DNA from: Laceyella tengchongensis
Lineage (GTDB): Bacteria; Bacillota; Bacilli; Thermoactinomycetales; Thermoactinomycetaceae
Reading direction: 5' to 3'
Assembly: GCF_900182735.1 (NCBI RefSeq)
Contig: NZ_FXTU01000001.1
Location: 682,001-746,000 of the forward strand
Length of the DNA: 64,000 nucleotides
Shown here in pieces: positions 18,165-24,082 of the stretch. The notes below the pieces were generated by a model. It did not search any database and was not told the DNA's origin. It saw only the letters and a program-made list of their open reading frames with translations. The translations under genes were made by a program, and so were the position numbers. How positions within the stretch are numbered: position 1 is the first letter of the stretch; every line of letters starts with the position of its first letter.

Positions 18165-18170
18165 ATCCAT

Positions 18171-18202
18171 TCCCTCTTGTGCCAAAGAGGGAGATTTTTT
18201 TT
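18171..18202 (+). terminator. Rho-independent terminator of the marR gene
   Basis: TCCCTCTT (18171-18178) pairs with AAGAGGGA (18185-18192), followed by a run of eight T residues. Confidence 0.92.
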
Positions 18203-18265
18203 GGATGCGATGCCCGTTTTCCCACGCACATTCGGCGAAGGTGGGGCGTTCATTGAAAAAGGCTT

Positions 18266-18308
18266 TTGACATAACCGATATACTGTTTATTGCAACAATG
18301 AACAGTAT
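18266..18308 (+). promoter_or_regulatory. Palindromic operator at the murI promoter
   Basis: ATACTGTTTATTG (18280-18292) and CAATGAACAGTAT (18296-18308) form a 29-bp inverted repeat with one mismatch and a CAA centre. A perfect -35 TTGACA lies at 18266-18271, so the palindrome covers the spacer and -10 region. MarR proteins typically repress by binding such sites, and a MarR gene lies directly upstream. The -10 hexamer is not clear. Confidence 0.65.
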
Positions 18309-18334
18309 AGCGACGATTGGGGATGAATGTGAAC

Positions 18335-19177
18335 ATGACAGTTTCAGCTACAGAGCGTGCCATTGGCATTCTGGATTCGGGAGTTGGGGGCTTGACGGTC
18401 GCCAGAGAGGTGATGAGACAACTGCCTCGCGAGACAATCTATTATGTAGGGGATACCGCGCGTTGCCCATATGGACCGCGCAGTACAGAAGAAGTACGAC
18501 GTTATACCTTGGAAATCGTCGAGTTTTTGATGAGCCAGCCGCTAAAAGCGATCCTCATCGCTTGTAACACGGCAACGGCCGCAGCCCTGCAAGCGGTGAG
18601 GGAACGAGTGTCCGTCCCCGTGCTGGGAGTGATTGACCCAGGGGCGCGTGCTGCGATCAAAGCGACCCAAAACCATGTGGTGGGAGTGATCGGAACGCAA
18701 GGAACGATTGAAAGCGGGGCGTATGAGCAAGCCCTCCGCCGCATCCATCCCCACTTGACAGTGCACAGCTTGGCCTGTCCGGCTTTTGTCCCGCTGGTGG
18801 AGAGTGGATATCGGCATACGGAGCTGGCTGACCGGATTGTGCATGACACCTTGCAACCGCTGAAAAAAACAGAGTTGGACACGTTAATTTTGGGTTGCAC
18901 CCATTATCCGTTGTTGGCTGACGCAGTGCAGAAGGCGATGGGATCGGATGTTAATATCATCAGCTCGGCAGAAGAAACTGCGGTTGAACTCAGCACCATT
19001 TTGCAACATCAGGGGTTGTTGACCATGATGAAAGCGCCGCGCCATCGTTTCTTCACCACCGGAGAAGCTGAACCGTTTGCCCAGATCGCCGAAGATTGGT
19101 TTGGCTACCCGATTGAGGTGGAGCAGATCGCGTTGAGTGAGTCAGATGCGGCTGGCCTGAAAACGCAAACCTGGTGA
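18335..19177 (+). CDS. murI: Glutamate racemase
   Basis: The 280-residue cofactor-independent racemase makes D-glutamate for peptidoglycan. The two catalytic cysteines are in LIACNTATAA and LGCTHYPLL, and the substrate loop GILDSGVGGLTV is at the N-terminus. Earlier in-frame starts exist (TTG 18317, ATG 18323), but ATG 18335 has GGGGATG (18319-18325) about ten bases ahead. It is the counterpart of B. subtilis racE, also placed between a MarR gene and gerM. A palindrome in the promoter suggests repression. Confidence 0.95.
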   Translation: MTVSATERAIGILDSGVGGLTVAREVMRQLPRETIYYVGDTARCPYGPRSTEEVRRYTLEIVEFLMSQPLKAILIACNTATAAALQAVRERVSVPVLGVIDPGARAAIKATQNHVVGVIGTQGTIESGAYEQALRRIHPHLTVHSLACPAFVPLVESGYRHTELADRIVHDTLQPLKKTELDTLILGCTHYPLLADAVQKAMGSDVNIISSAEETAVELSTILQHQGLLTMMKAPRHRFFTTGEAEPFAQIAEDWFGYPIEVEQIALSESDAAGLKTQTW

Positions 19178-19206
19178 TTTTTCAGCTCGACGCCTGCTAC
19201 CCGCAC

Positions 19207-19235
19207 AAATATTTACGAAAAGAGAGTGCTAAAAT
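19207..19235 (+). promoter_or_regulatory. Possible sigma-E promoter of gerM
   Basis: AAATATT (19207-19213) and GCTAAAAT (19228-19235) are 14 bp apart and partly match the sigma-E boxes KMATATT and CATACAAT. gerM is a sigma-E gene in B. subtilis. The -10 matches at five of eight positions only. Confidence 0.35.
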
Positions 19236-19284
19236 CCCTCCAAGGCCGTATACATGTTACTACCATGACTTGTCCTGGAGGGAT
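19234..19284 (+). repeat. Inverted repeat covering the gerM ribosome binding site
   Basis: ATCCCTCCA (19234-19242) is the exact complement of TGGAGGGAT (19276-19284), which contains the gerM Shine-Dalgarno GGAGGG. A short GG/CC extension inside the loop adds to it. A transcript starting upstream, such as murI readthrough, could fold and hide the SD. Confidence 0.5.
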
Positions 19285-19289
19285 ATGAA

Positions 19290-20324
19290 ATGCCAAATTC
19301 ACTGATAAAAAGGTCGTTCGCATGGCTGATTCTGCCGTTGATGCTCACCGGCTGTACTTGGGGGGGCAAACCCGCCTCCCAAGCGATCGATCCTCCGCCG
19401 ACCAACGCCAAGCTGGATGCTGAACCGGTCGTCGTCAAGCGGGCTGAGGTGAAAAAAGGGCGGGGGACCGAGCTTTATTTCTTGACGGATGCTGGCTATG
19501 TCGTGCCCTATACAGTGGAGGTGCCGGCTGGCAAGGAAGTGGCTAAAGCGGCGATACGCCTGATGGTGAAGGGCGAAGCTGGTGAACAAATGCTACCTGC
19601 GGGGTTTGAGCCGATATTGCCGAAAAACACCAAGATCAAGGCCTTAAACATTGAAGATGGCACGGCGACAGTCGATTTTTCGAAAGAATTTCTCAATTAT
19701 CCCGCCGACCTGGAAGAAAAGGTATTGAGTGCGGTCACTTGGACGTTGACCGGTTTCCCAAAAGTGAAAGAAGTCAACATCTGGGTGGAGGGAAAACCGC
19801 TGGCTGAAATGCCGAAGAAGAAAACGCCCGCTCTCCATCTGACCCGTAACCGCGGCATCAACCTGGAAAGGGCTGAAGGGATCGACATCTCGAACAGCAT
19901 GCCTGTGACACTTTATTTCTTGGGGCAAACACCAGACAATCAGGTGTATTATGTCCCCGTCACGCGGATGGTTAAACGGACGGAAAATGTGGCCCAGGCA
20001 ACCCTTTCCGAATTGATCAAGGGTCCAAGACAACAATCCTCCCTCTCCAGCGCCATTGATCAAACATTGCAAGTGAATAAGGTGAGTGTCAACAAGAACA
20101 TGGTTGTCGCTGATGTGGGTGAACAGTTGTTGCAATACAGCGCGGATCATCGCGCCTCCAAAGACGCCGTCGGTTCGTTGGTTCTGTCCCTGACGGAGAA
20201 CACAGGATTAAAGCAAGTGAAGTTGACTGTCAATGGCAAGCAAAATGTGAGCGTCTCCGGGATCGCAGGGGATTTGACCAAGCCAGTCATGCGGCCGGAA
20301 AAAATCAATCCGCAATCGTTGTAG
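19290..20324 (+). CDS. gerM: Spore germination lipoprotein GerM
   Basis: A 344-residue lipoprotein with a signal peptide ending in the lipobox LTGC (Cys at about 22). It carries two GerMN domains, one at about 58-170 (ELYFLTDAGYVVPYTVEVP) and one at about 205-320 (VTLYFLGQTPDNQVYYVPVTRMV). GerM is needed for sporulation and germination in B. subtilis and acts at the forespore envelope. The gene order murI-gerM-rph is conserved. GGAGGG at 19277-19282 precedes the ATG and lies inside an inverted repeat. A sigma-E-like promoter is possible upstream. Confidence 0.93.
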   Translation: MPNSLIKRSFAWLILPLMLTGCTWGGKPASQAIDPPPTNAKLDAEPVVVKRAEVKKGRGTELYFLTDAGYVVPYTVEVPAGKEVAKAAIRLMVKGEAGEQMLPAGFEPILPKNTKIKALNIEDGTATVDFSKEFLNYPADLEEKVLSAVTWTLTGFPKVKEVNIWVEGKPLAEMPKKKTPALHLTRNRGINLERAEGIDISNSMPVTLYFLGQTPDNQVYYVPVTRMVKRTENVAQATLSELIKGPRQQSSLSSAIDQTLQVNKVSVNKNMVVADVGEQLLQYSADHRASKDAVGSLVLSLTENTGLKQVKLTVNGKQNVSVSGIAGDLTKPVMRPEKINPQSL

Positions 20325-20354
20325 AAAAAACATAGGAACCAGAGGGATTTACAC

Positions 20355-20383
20355 AGGAATGATCACAACGTCATTCCTTTTTT
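20355..20383 (+). terminator. Rho-independent terminator of gerM
   Basis: AGGAATGA (20355-20362) pairs with TCATTCCT (20371-20378), followed by TTTTTT. Confidence 0.9.
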
Positions 20384-20414
20384 GTTTTCACATTCGGAAA
20401 TTGAACACCGGGTA

Positions 20415-20423
20415 TGCTATACT
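20415..20423 (+). promoter_or_regulatory. Extended -10 promoter of rph
   Basis: TGCTATACT at 20415-20423 is an extended -10 (TGn-TATACT) 30 bp before the rph start. The -35 is poor, as is common for extended -10 promoters. It follows directly on the gerM terminator. Confidence 0.5.
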
Positions 20424-20452
20424 TAAGGGACTTCACACAGGAGGGGACATCA

Positions 20453-21208
20453 TTGAGAGTAGATGGACGTGCACTTGATGAGCTAAGAAAAGTAGAGATG
20501 GAGCGTCACTACATCAAACACGCGGAAGGCTCTGTCTACATATCTGTTGGGGATACGCGCGTACTGTGCACTGCTACAGTTGAAGATCGCGTGCCCCCGT
20601 TTTTGCGCAACTCCGGCAAGGGTTGGATCACCGCTGAATATTCTATGTTGCCCCGCGCGACCCAAACCCGGACGATCCGTGAGGCCAGTAAAGGAAAACT
20701 GGGTGGCCGCACCATGGAAATCCAACGCTTGATCGGCCGGGCATTGCGCTCCGTAGTCGATTTGAACGCGTTGGGTGAACGGACGCTGTGGATCGATTGC
20801 GATGTCATTCAAGCGGATGGCGGAACCAGAACAGCCTCGATCACAGGCGCGTTCATGGCCATGGTTGATGCATTGGTTCCCCTTGTTAAAAACGGCACAC
20901 TCCCTGTGTTACCGATCAAGGATTTCTTGGCGGCCACCAGTGTGGGAATCATCGATGGGCAGCCATGCCTTGATCTTTGTTATGAAGAAGATTCCAGCGC
21001 GATTGTCGACATGAACATTGTTATGACTGGTGAGGGCAAATATGTGGAAGTGCAAGGAACGGGAGAGGAAGCCCCATTTTCGCCCGAGGAGTTGAATCAA
21101 CTTTTGGCATTGGCGAAAAAAGGGACAGATGAATTGATTGCGTTGCAAAGCGAGCTGTTGGGAGAAGACGCGCAGTTGATCGGGGCTCAGAAAACAAGCA
21201 AATCCTAG
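20453..21208 (+). CDS. rph: Ribonuclease PH
   Basis: A 251-residue phosphate-dependent 3' exoribonuclease that trims tRNA 3' ends. Motifs are RVDGRALDELR at the start, GSVYISVGDTRVLC, GWITAEYSMLPRATQTR, the RRxIGRALR-like stretch EIQRLIGRALRSVVD and WIDCDVIQADGGTRTASITGA. The open frame begins at 20414, but TTG 20453 is the likely start: AGGAGGGG (20439-20446) is six bases ahead and the family begins MRVDGR. It probably heads the rph-rdgB-ysnB unit, with about 210 bp before rdgB. Confidence 0.95.
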   Translation: MRVDGRALDELRKVEMERHYIKHAEGSVYISVGDTRVLCTATVEDRVPPFLRNSGKGWITAEYSMLPRATQTRTIREASKGKLGGRTMEIQRLIGRALRSVVDLNALGERTLWIDCDVIQADGGTRTASITGAFMAMVDALVPLVKNGTLPVLPIKDFLAATSVGIIDGQPCLDLCYEEDSSAIVDMNIVMTGEGKYVEVQGTGEEAPFSPEELNQLLALAKKGTDELIALQSELLGEDAQLIGAQKTSKS

Positions 21209-21417
21209 CGGTTTGATTGTTTCTCAAGAGGTTTGCAAACCGCGGTGGGGCCAATTGGCATAGGTAAGAGAAGGAAAGTTAGACACATTGCGATTGGTTC
21301 CACCATGGTGGTGCGGCGAAATGCCGCTTCCGGCCATGAATTCGGCAAGGATGAGTCCATGAACACGGGGCATGGGCTTTTTCTTGATAAAAAATAATGA
21401 AGAAAGGGTGGCGCCGA

Positions 21418-22056
21418 GTGAAAAAGCGTTGGCCGTTTCCCTATATCATCATAGCAACCAAAAACAAAGGCAAGTTGAAACAATTTGCCGACCTTTTTCA
21501 AGAGCAACTCCATCTCAGGGTAAAAGGATTAGATGAGTTTCCGCAATTACCGGAAATCGTGGAAGATCGGGACACTTTTGAGGGAAACGCCCTCAAAAAA
21601 GCGGAAACCATTGCCGCTGCCCTGCAGGCGCCTGTCATTTCCGATGATTCTGGGTTGGTTGTCCCCGCTTTGCATGGTGCGCCTGGTATTTACTCTGCCC
21701 GATATGCTGGTGAAGGTGCGACAGATGAAGCCAACAACGAGAAATTGCTGGCGGAGATGAGCGAGGTACCTGATGAGCAACGGCAGGGCAAGTATGTTTG
21801 CGCCATGGCGCTGGCTGTTCCGGGAGAGGAGAGCCAAGTGGTACGCGGGGAGTGTCACGGCGTCATCACCCGTCAACCTCGCGGGCAGGAGGGGTTTGGC
21901 TATGATCCGCTGTTTTATGTTCCGGAAGAAGGGAAGACGATGGCTGAGCTGCCTAAGGAACGCAAATACCAGATCAGCCACCGCGCCGAAGCGACGGGGA
22001 AATTGATCCAGCTATTGAAGGCTCAATATGATTTTGACGGAGGGAAAGAGGAGTGA
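21418..22056 (+). CDS. rdgB: XTP/dITP diphosphatase (HAM1/RdgB)
   Basis: The 212-residue enzyme hydrolyses non-canonical purine triphosphates (ITP, dITP, XTP) to keep them out of nucleic acids. Signatures are IATKNKGKLKQF, DTFEGNALKKAE, SDDSGLVVPALHGAPGIYSAR and GFGYDPLF. GTG 21418 is chosen over ATG 21397 because AAAGGG (21403-21408) is nine bases ahead. ysnB begins five bases after the stop, so the two are co-transcribed, as with B. subtilis ysnA-ysnB. Confidence 0.95.
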   Translation: MKKRWPFPYIIIATKNKGKLKQFADLFQEQLHLRVKGLDEFPQLPEIVEDRDTFEGNALKKAETIAAALQAPVISDDSGLVVPALHGAPGIYSARYAGEGATDEANNEKLLAEMSEVPDEQRQGKYVCAMALAVPGEESQVVRGECHGVITRQPRGQEGFGYDPLFYVPEEGKTMAELPKERKYQISHRAEATGKLIQLLKAQYDFDGGKEE

Positions 22057-22061
22057 GCTCG

Positions 22062-22565
22062 ATGAGAGTGCTAATCTTAAGCGATTCTCACGGCGAAGCG
22101 AAGCTGTTAAGCGAAATCGTCAAGCGGGTCAAAGCCGATCATGTGATTCACTGCGGGGATTTCTGCACGGATGAAGCGGAGTTGCCCAAAGTGCCGCTCA
22201 CAGTGGTGCGTGGGAATTGCGATTGGGCGCAGGTTCCCCAAGAACAAATCTGGGAAGGCGAAGGGGTGCGTTTTTTCATCACCCACGGCCATAAATATCA
22301 AGTGAAAACGACGCCATTGCCCATGCGCTACCGGACGGAAGAAGTGGGAGCGCAGATTGGCTGTTTTGGTCATTCCCATTTTCCATTTTGCGAAAAAGTG
22401 GGAGATGTGTTGCTGATCAATCCGGGAAGCATTTCTTACCCTCGAGGGTTTCCGCATGCCACCTACGCCGTGTTGGAGAAAACCGACAAAAAGCTGGCAG
22501 TGACCTATTTTAAAACGAACGGGACGTTGATTACCGCACGCGGCTATGAGGAATCTTGGGCATAA
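22062..22565 (+). CDS. ysnB: YfcE/YsnB-type metallophosphoesterase
   Basis: A 167-residue calcineurin-like phosphodiesterase. Metal-binding motifs are DSHG, HCGDF, GNCD, THGH and GHSH, in the normal order for this compact family. E. coli YfcE hydrolyses phosphodiesters in vitro; the cellular substrate is unknown. ATG 22062 has GAGGAG seven bases ahead; a GTG at 22053 overlapping rdgB is less likely. It is the last gene of the rph-rdgB-ysnB unit. Confidence 0.92.
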   Translation: MRVLILSDSHGEAKLLSEIVKRVKADHVIHCGDFCTDEAELPKVPLTVVRGNCDWAQVPQEQIWEGEGVRFFITHGHKYQVKTTPLPMRYRTEEVGAQIGCFGHSHFPFCEKVGDVLLINPGSISYPRGFPHATYAVLEKTDKKLAVTYFKTNGTLITARGYEESWA

Positions 22566-22717
22566 ACGAAGCAGAGCCGGGCTTTGTATGAACCATGGCC
22601 TGGCTTTGCGCATAAATTGGAATGGAAAAAAATTTAGCAGAAAAAAGTCTTGACGAAGAGCTCCTAGATGAGTTAATATAATTTTGTCGCTGATGCGATA
22701 TCATTGATGTTTAATAT

Positions 22718-22794
22718 GTCCCAGTAGCTCAGCTGGATAGAGCAGCGGCCTTCTAAGCCGTCGGTCGGGAGTTCGAATCTTCCCTGGGACGCCA
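22718..22794 (+). tRNA. tRNA-Arg(TCT)
   Basis: A complete 77-nt cloverleaf. The acceptor stem GTCCCAG (22718-22724) pairs with CTGGGAC (22784-22790), followed by G and an encoded CCA (22792-22794). The D arm is GCTC...GAGC, the anticodon loop CTTCTAA has TCT at 22752-22754, and the T loop is TTCGAAT. It reads AGA/AGG. The gene stands alone and has its own terminator. Confidence 0.97.
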
Positions 22795-22806
22795 AATCAT
22801 TTTACC

Positions 22807-22860
22807 AAATACACTTACCTTAGCCGTGTGATGCACGTTGCGAAGGTAAGTGTATTTTTT
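22807..22860 (+). terminator. Terminator of tRNA-Arg
   Basis: AAATACACTTACCTT (22807-22821) pairs with AAGGTAAGTGTATTT (22843-22857), with an inner CGT/ACG pairing, followed by a T-tract. Confidence 0.92.
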
Positions 22861-23017
22861 ATGTCGAGAAAAGATGGCGAAAGTCAGATGGAATGAGGTC
22901 ATGAATAGGTAGTGATGATCGTAAGCATATGGACGGGCTCATTTCACAAGAGAATATGAATAATTCAACTGTGTACGAAATCAGGCGAAAATCTGATATA
23001 AGGCATCCGAAATCGCT

Positions 23018-23023
23018 TATAAT
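23018..23023 (+). promoter_or_regulatory. -10 element before the small zinc-ribbon gene
   Basis: TATAAT at 23018-23023 lies 77 bp before the ATG. The -35 region is not well matched. The stretch 22861-23099 is AT-rich and otherwise has no gene I would support. Confidence 0.4.
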
Positions 23024-23099
23024 GATAATATGCAGAAATTTAAAAACAATATCCGCGCTACCAGATTTACCTAACCTCAATAGAGAGGGGGTAAACGGT

Positions 23100-23219
23100 A
23101 TGGCTAAAACGTGCCCACGTTGCGGTATAGGCGAATTGAACAAAAAGAAAGGCTACATTTACTGTGATACCTGTATCTATGAAGAATATGACGGAGAAGA
23201 TGATGAAGATGATGCTTAG
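23100..23219 (+). CDS. 39-residue zinc-ribbon microprotein
   Basis: The product starts MAKTCPRCGIGELNKKKGY and carries a CPRC...CDTC pair of cysteine knuckles, followed by a short acidic tail (DGEDDEDDA). This looks like a stand-alone zinc ribbon. AGAGAGGGGG (23081-23090) precedes the ATG and a clean terminator follows, so it is a real monocistronic gene. Function is unknown; small zinc ribbons often bind nucleic acid or protein partners. The frame is open further upstream, but that part lacks a ribosome binding site. Confidence 0.75.
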   Translation: MAKTCPRCGIGELNKKKGYIYCDTCIYEEYDGEDDEDDA

Positions 23220-23220
23220 T

Positions 23221-23249
23221 TACCCCGCTATAGCGGGGGTTCTTTTTTC
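23221..23249 (+). terminator. Rho-independent terminator
   Basis: CCCCGCTATAGCGGGG (23223-23238) is a perfect palindrome, followed by TTCTTTTTT. Confidence 0.88.
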
Positions 23250-23316
23250 TCACAGGAATAGGAAGGTTAATTGAGGAATAGATAATTGCAGTATACAAGG
23301 GAAAGGAAGCGGAATA

Positions 23317-23487
23317 TTGAGAACAGTAAAAGCATTTCTTAAAGGGTACAAGCCAGCATTTTTAGAAATCCCAGGTACTGAGTTTACGACAAAAAAATTA
23401 GATTTACTGTTGGTCAATTATCCTTATGTCGATGAAACAGTACGATGTACTGAACGGAAACCGGTTCTATCTATTTTTTCAAGATGA
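23317..23487 (+). CDS. Unrecognised 56-residue ORF overlapping the next gene
   Basis: The start is TTG 23317 with AAAGGAAG a few bases ahead. The product opens RTVKAFLKGYKPAFLEIPG and is mildly basic, with no motif known to me. Its last 62 bases overlap the next ORF in another frame. It could be a coupled small gene, or the N-terminal part of one longer gene split by a frameshift. Base composition is more AT-rich than in the flanking core genes, which hints at transfer. Confidence 0.45.
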   Translation: MRTVKAFLKGYKPAFLEIPGTEFTTKKLDLLLVNYPYVDETVRCTERKPVLSIFSR

Positions 23488-23890
23488 AGTAATCCTTGAA
23501 CAATTCCAAGAAAAAATCAACAGCATTTCATTTACAAAAGAAGAAATAGATCGCGTGTTAGGTACGATTCTAGGTTTTCCTCCTAAAGCAATTAACTTTT
23601 ATGTCCAGATGTGGAAAGAAAAAATCAGAGGAAATCTAAAAGGTTTTGAACAAATGCAGAACAGGAAAATAGGCATCATTTACTGTGGGTGTTGTTTTGT
23701 GTCTGATGTAACCGATTTTCAAGAAAATGTACTTTGGTTGTTGGAAAAGTACCCGTATGAAGAAGCGAAGCTTGACGGCATGTTCATTCGTATAGGCGAT
23801 GAACGGATACAGGTTCCAATCGGCGACATACGTCAAATCAGGGACTTTCACGAATACATAATGCATCATGTCGGTGTTGTGCCAGCGTAA
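23426..23890 (+). CDS. Unrecognised 154-residue cytosolic protein
   Basis: An AT-rich gene with the product MSMKQYDVLNGNRFYLFFQ... It is likely soluble and rich in Phe, Tyr and Ile, with an IIYCGCCFVSD segment in the middle and a C-terminal IQVPIGDIRQIRDFHEYIM. I do not recognise the family. It has no clear ribosome binding site and overlaps the preceding ORF by 62 bases, so coupling or a frameshift fusion is possible. A terminator follows. Its position behind a tRNA gene and its composition suggest an acquired segment, but no integrase or repeat is visible. Confidence 0.6.
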   Translation: MSMKQYDVLNGNRFYLFFQDEVILEQFQEKINSISFTKEEIDRVLGTILGFPPKAINFYVQMWKEKIRGNLKGFEQMQNRKIGIIYCGCCFVSDVTDFQENVLWLLEKYPYEEAKLDGMFIRIGDERIQVPIGDIRQIRDFHEYIMHHVGVVPA

Positions 23891-23912
23891 ATCAATATCA
23901 AACAATTGATAA

Positions 23913-23938
23913 GCTGCCTAAAGTGGCGGTTTTTTTTG
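23913..23938 (+). terminator. Rho-independent terminator
   Basis: GCTGCC (23913-23918) pairs with GGCGGT (23925-23930) with two G-T pairs around TAAAGT, and is followed by eight T residues. Confidence 0.75.
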
Positions 23939-23939
23939 T

Positions 23940-23990
23940 CTGTAAATAAACATAAGCCATTTTCCGGTCAACCGAGTGGGAAAATGGCTT
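23940..23990 (-). terminator. Likely terminator of the HTH-TPR regulator transcript
   Basis: AAGCCATTTTCC (23954-23965) pairs with GGAAAATGGCTT (23979-23990). Reading leftward it is followed by the T-rich ATGTTTATTTACAG. It lies just after the 23-residue ORF, so that ORF would be included in the regulator transcript. Confidence 0.6.
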
Positions 23991-24010
23991 CACGGTCACA
24001 GAAATTTGTT

Positions 24011-24082
24011 TTATTGGCGATCCGGCTCGTCATCGTTGTCTTCTCTTGGCAGGCGCACTAAGGTGGAAATGTCATACCTCAT
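24011..24082 (-). CDS. 23-residue ORF translationally coupled to the HTH-TPR regulator
   Basis: The ATG at 24082 lies 11 bases before the end of the regulator gene in another frame and has GAGGAGG at ideal spacing. That Shine-Dalgarno is better than most in the window and lies within the regulator's last codons. The peptide begins MRYDISTLVRLPRE and ends in an acidic DNDDEPDRQ tail. It has no hydrophobic export signal. A short gene overlapping the 3' end of an RRNPP-type regulator is the layout of Rap-Phr, PlcR-PapR and NprR-NprX, so it may be a signalling peptide or cofactor. The missing signal sequence argues against a classical Phr. Confidence 0.55.
   Translation of the reverse strand: MRYDISTLVRLPREDNDDEPDRQ

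Noticed and set aside
21208..21243. GCGGTTTG/CAAACCGC inverted repeat after rph as terminator
   Set aside because: The loop is 20 bases and no T-tract follows. It begins in the rph stop region and is too weak to call.
22929..23099. 57-codon upstream extension of the zinc-ribbon microprotein
   Set aside because: The extension has no SD, spans the likely -10 element and is unlike the compact zinc ribbon. The ATG at 23100 has a strong SD.
22795..24010. Integrated element with attachment repeats behind tRNA-Arg
   Set aside because: No copy of the tRNA 3' end, no integrase and no recombinase was found in the window. Only composition and position hint at transfer.
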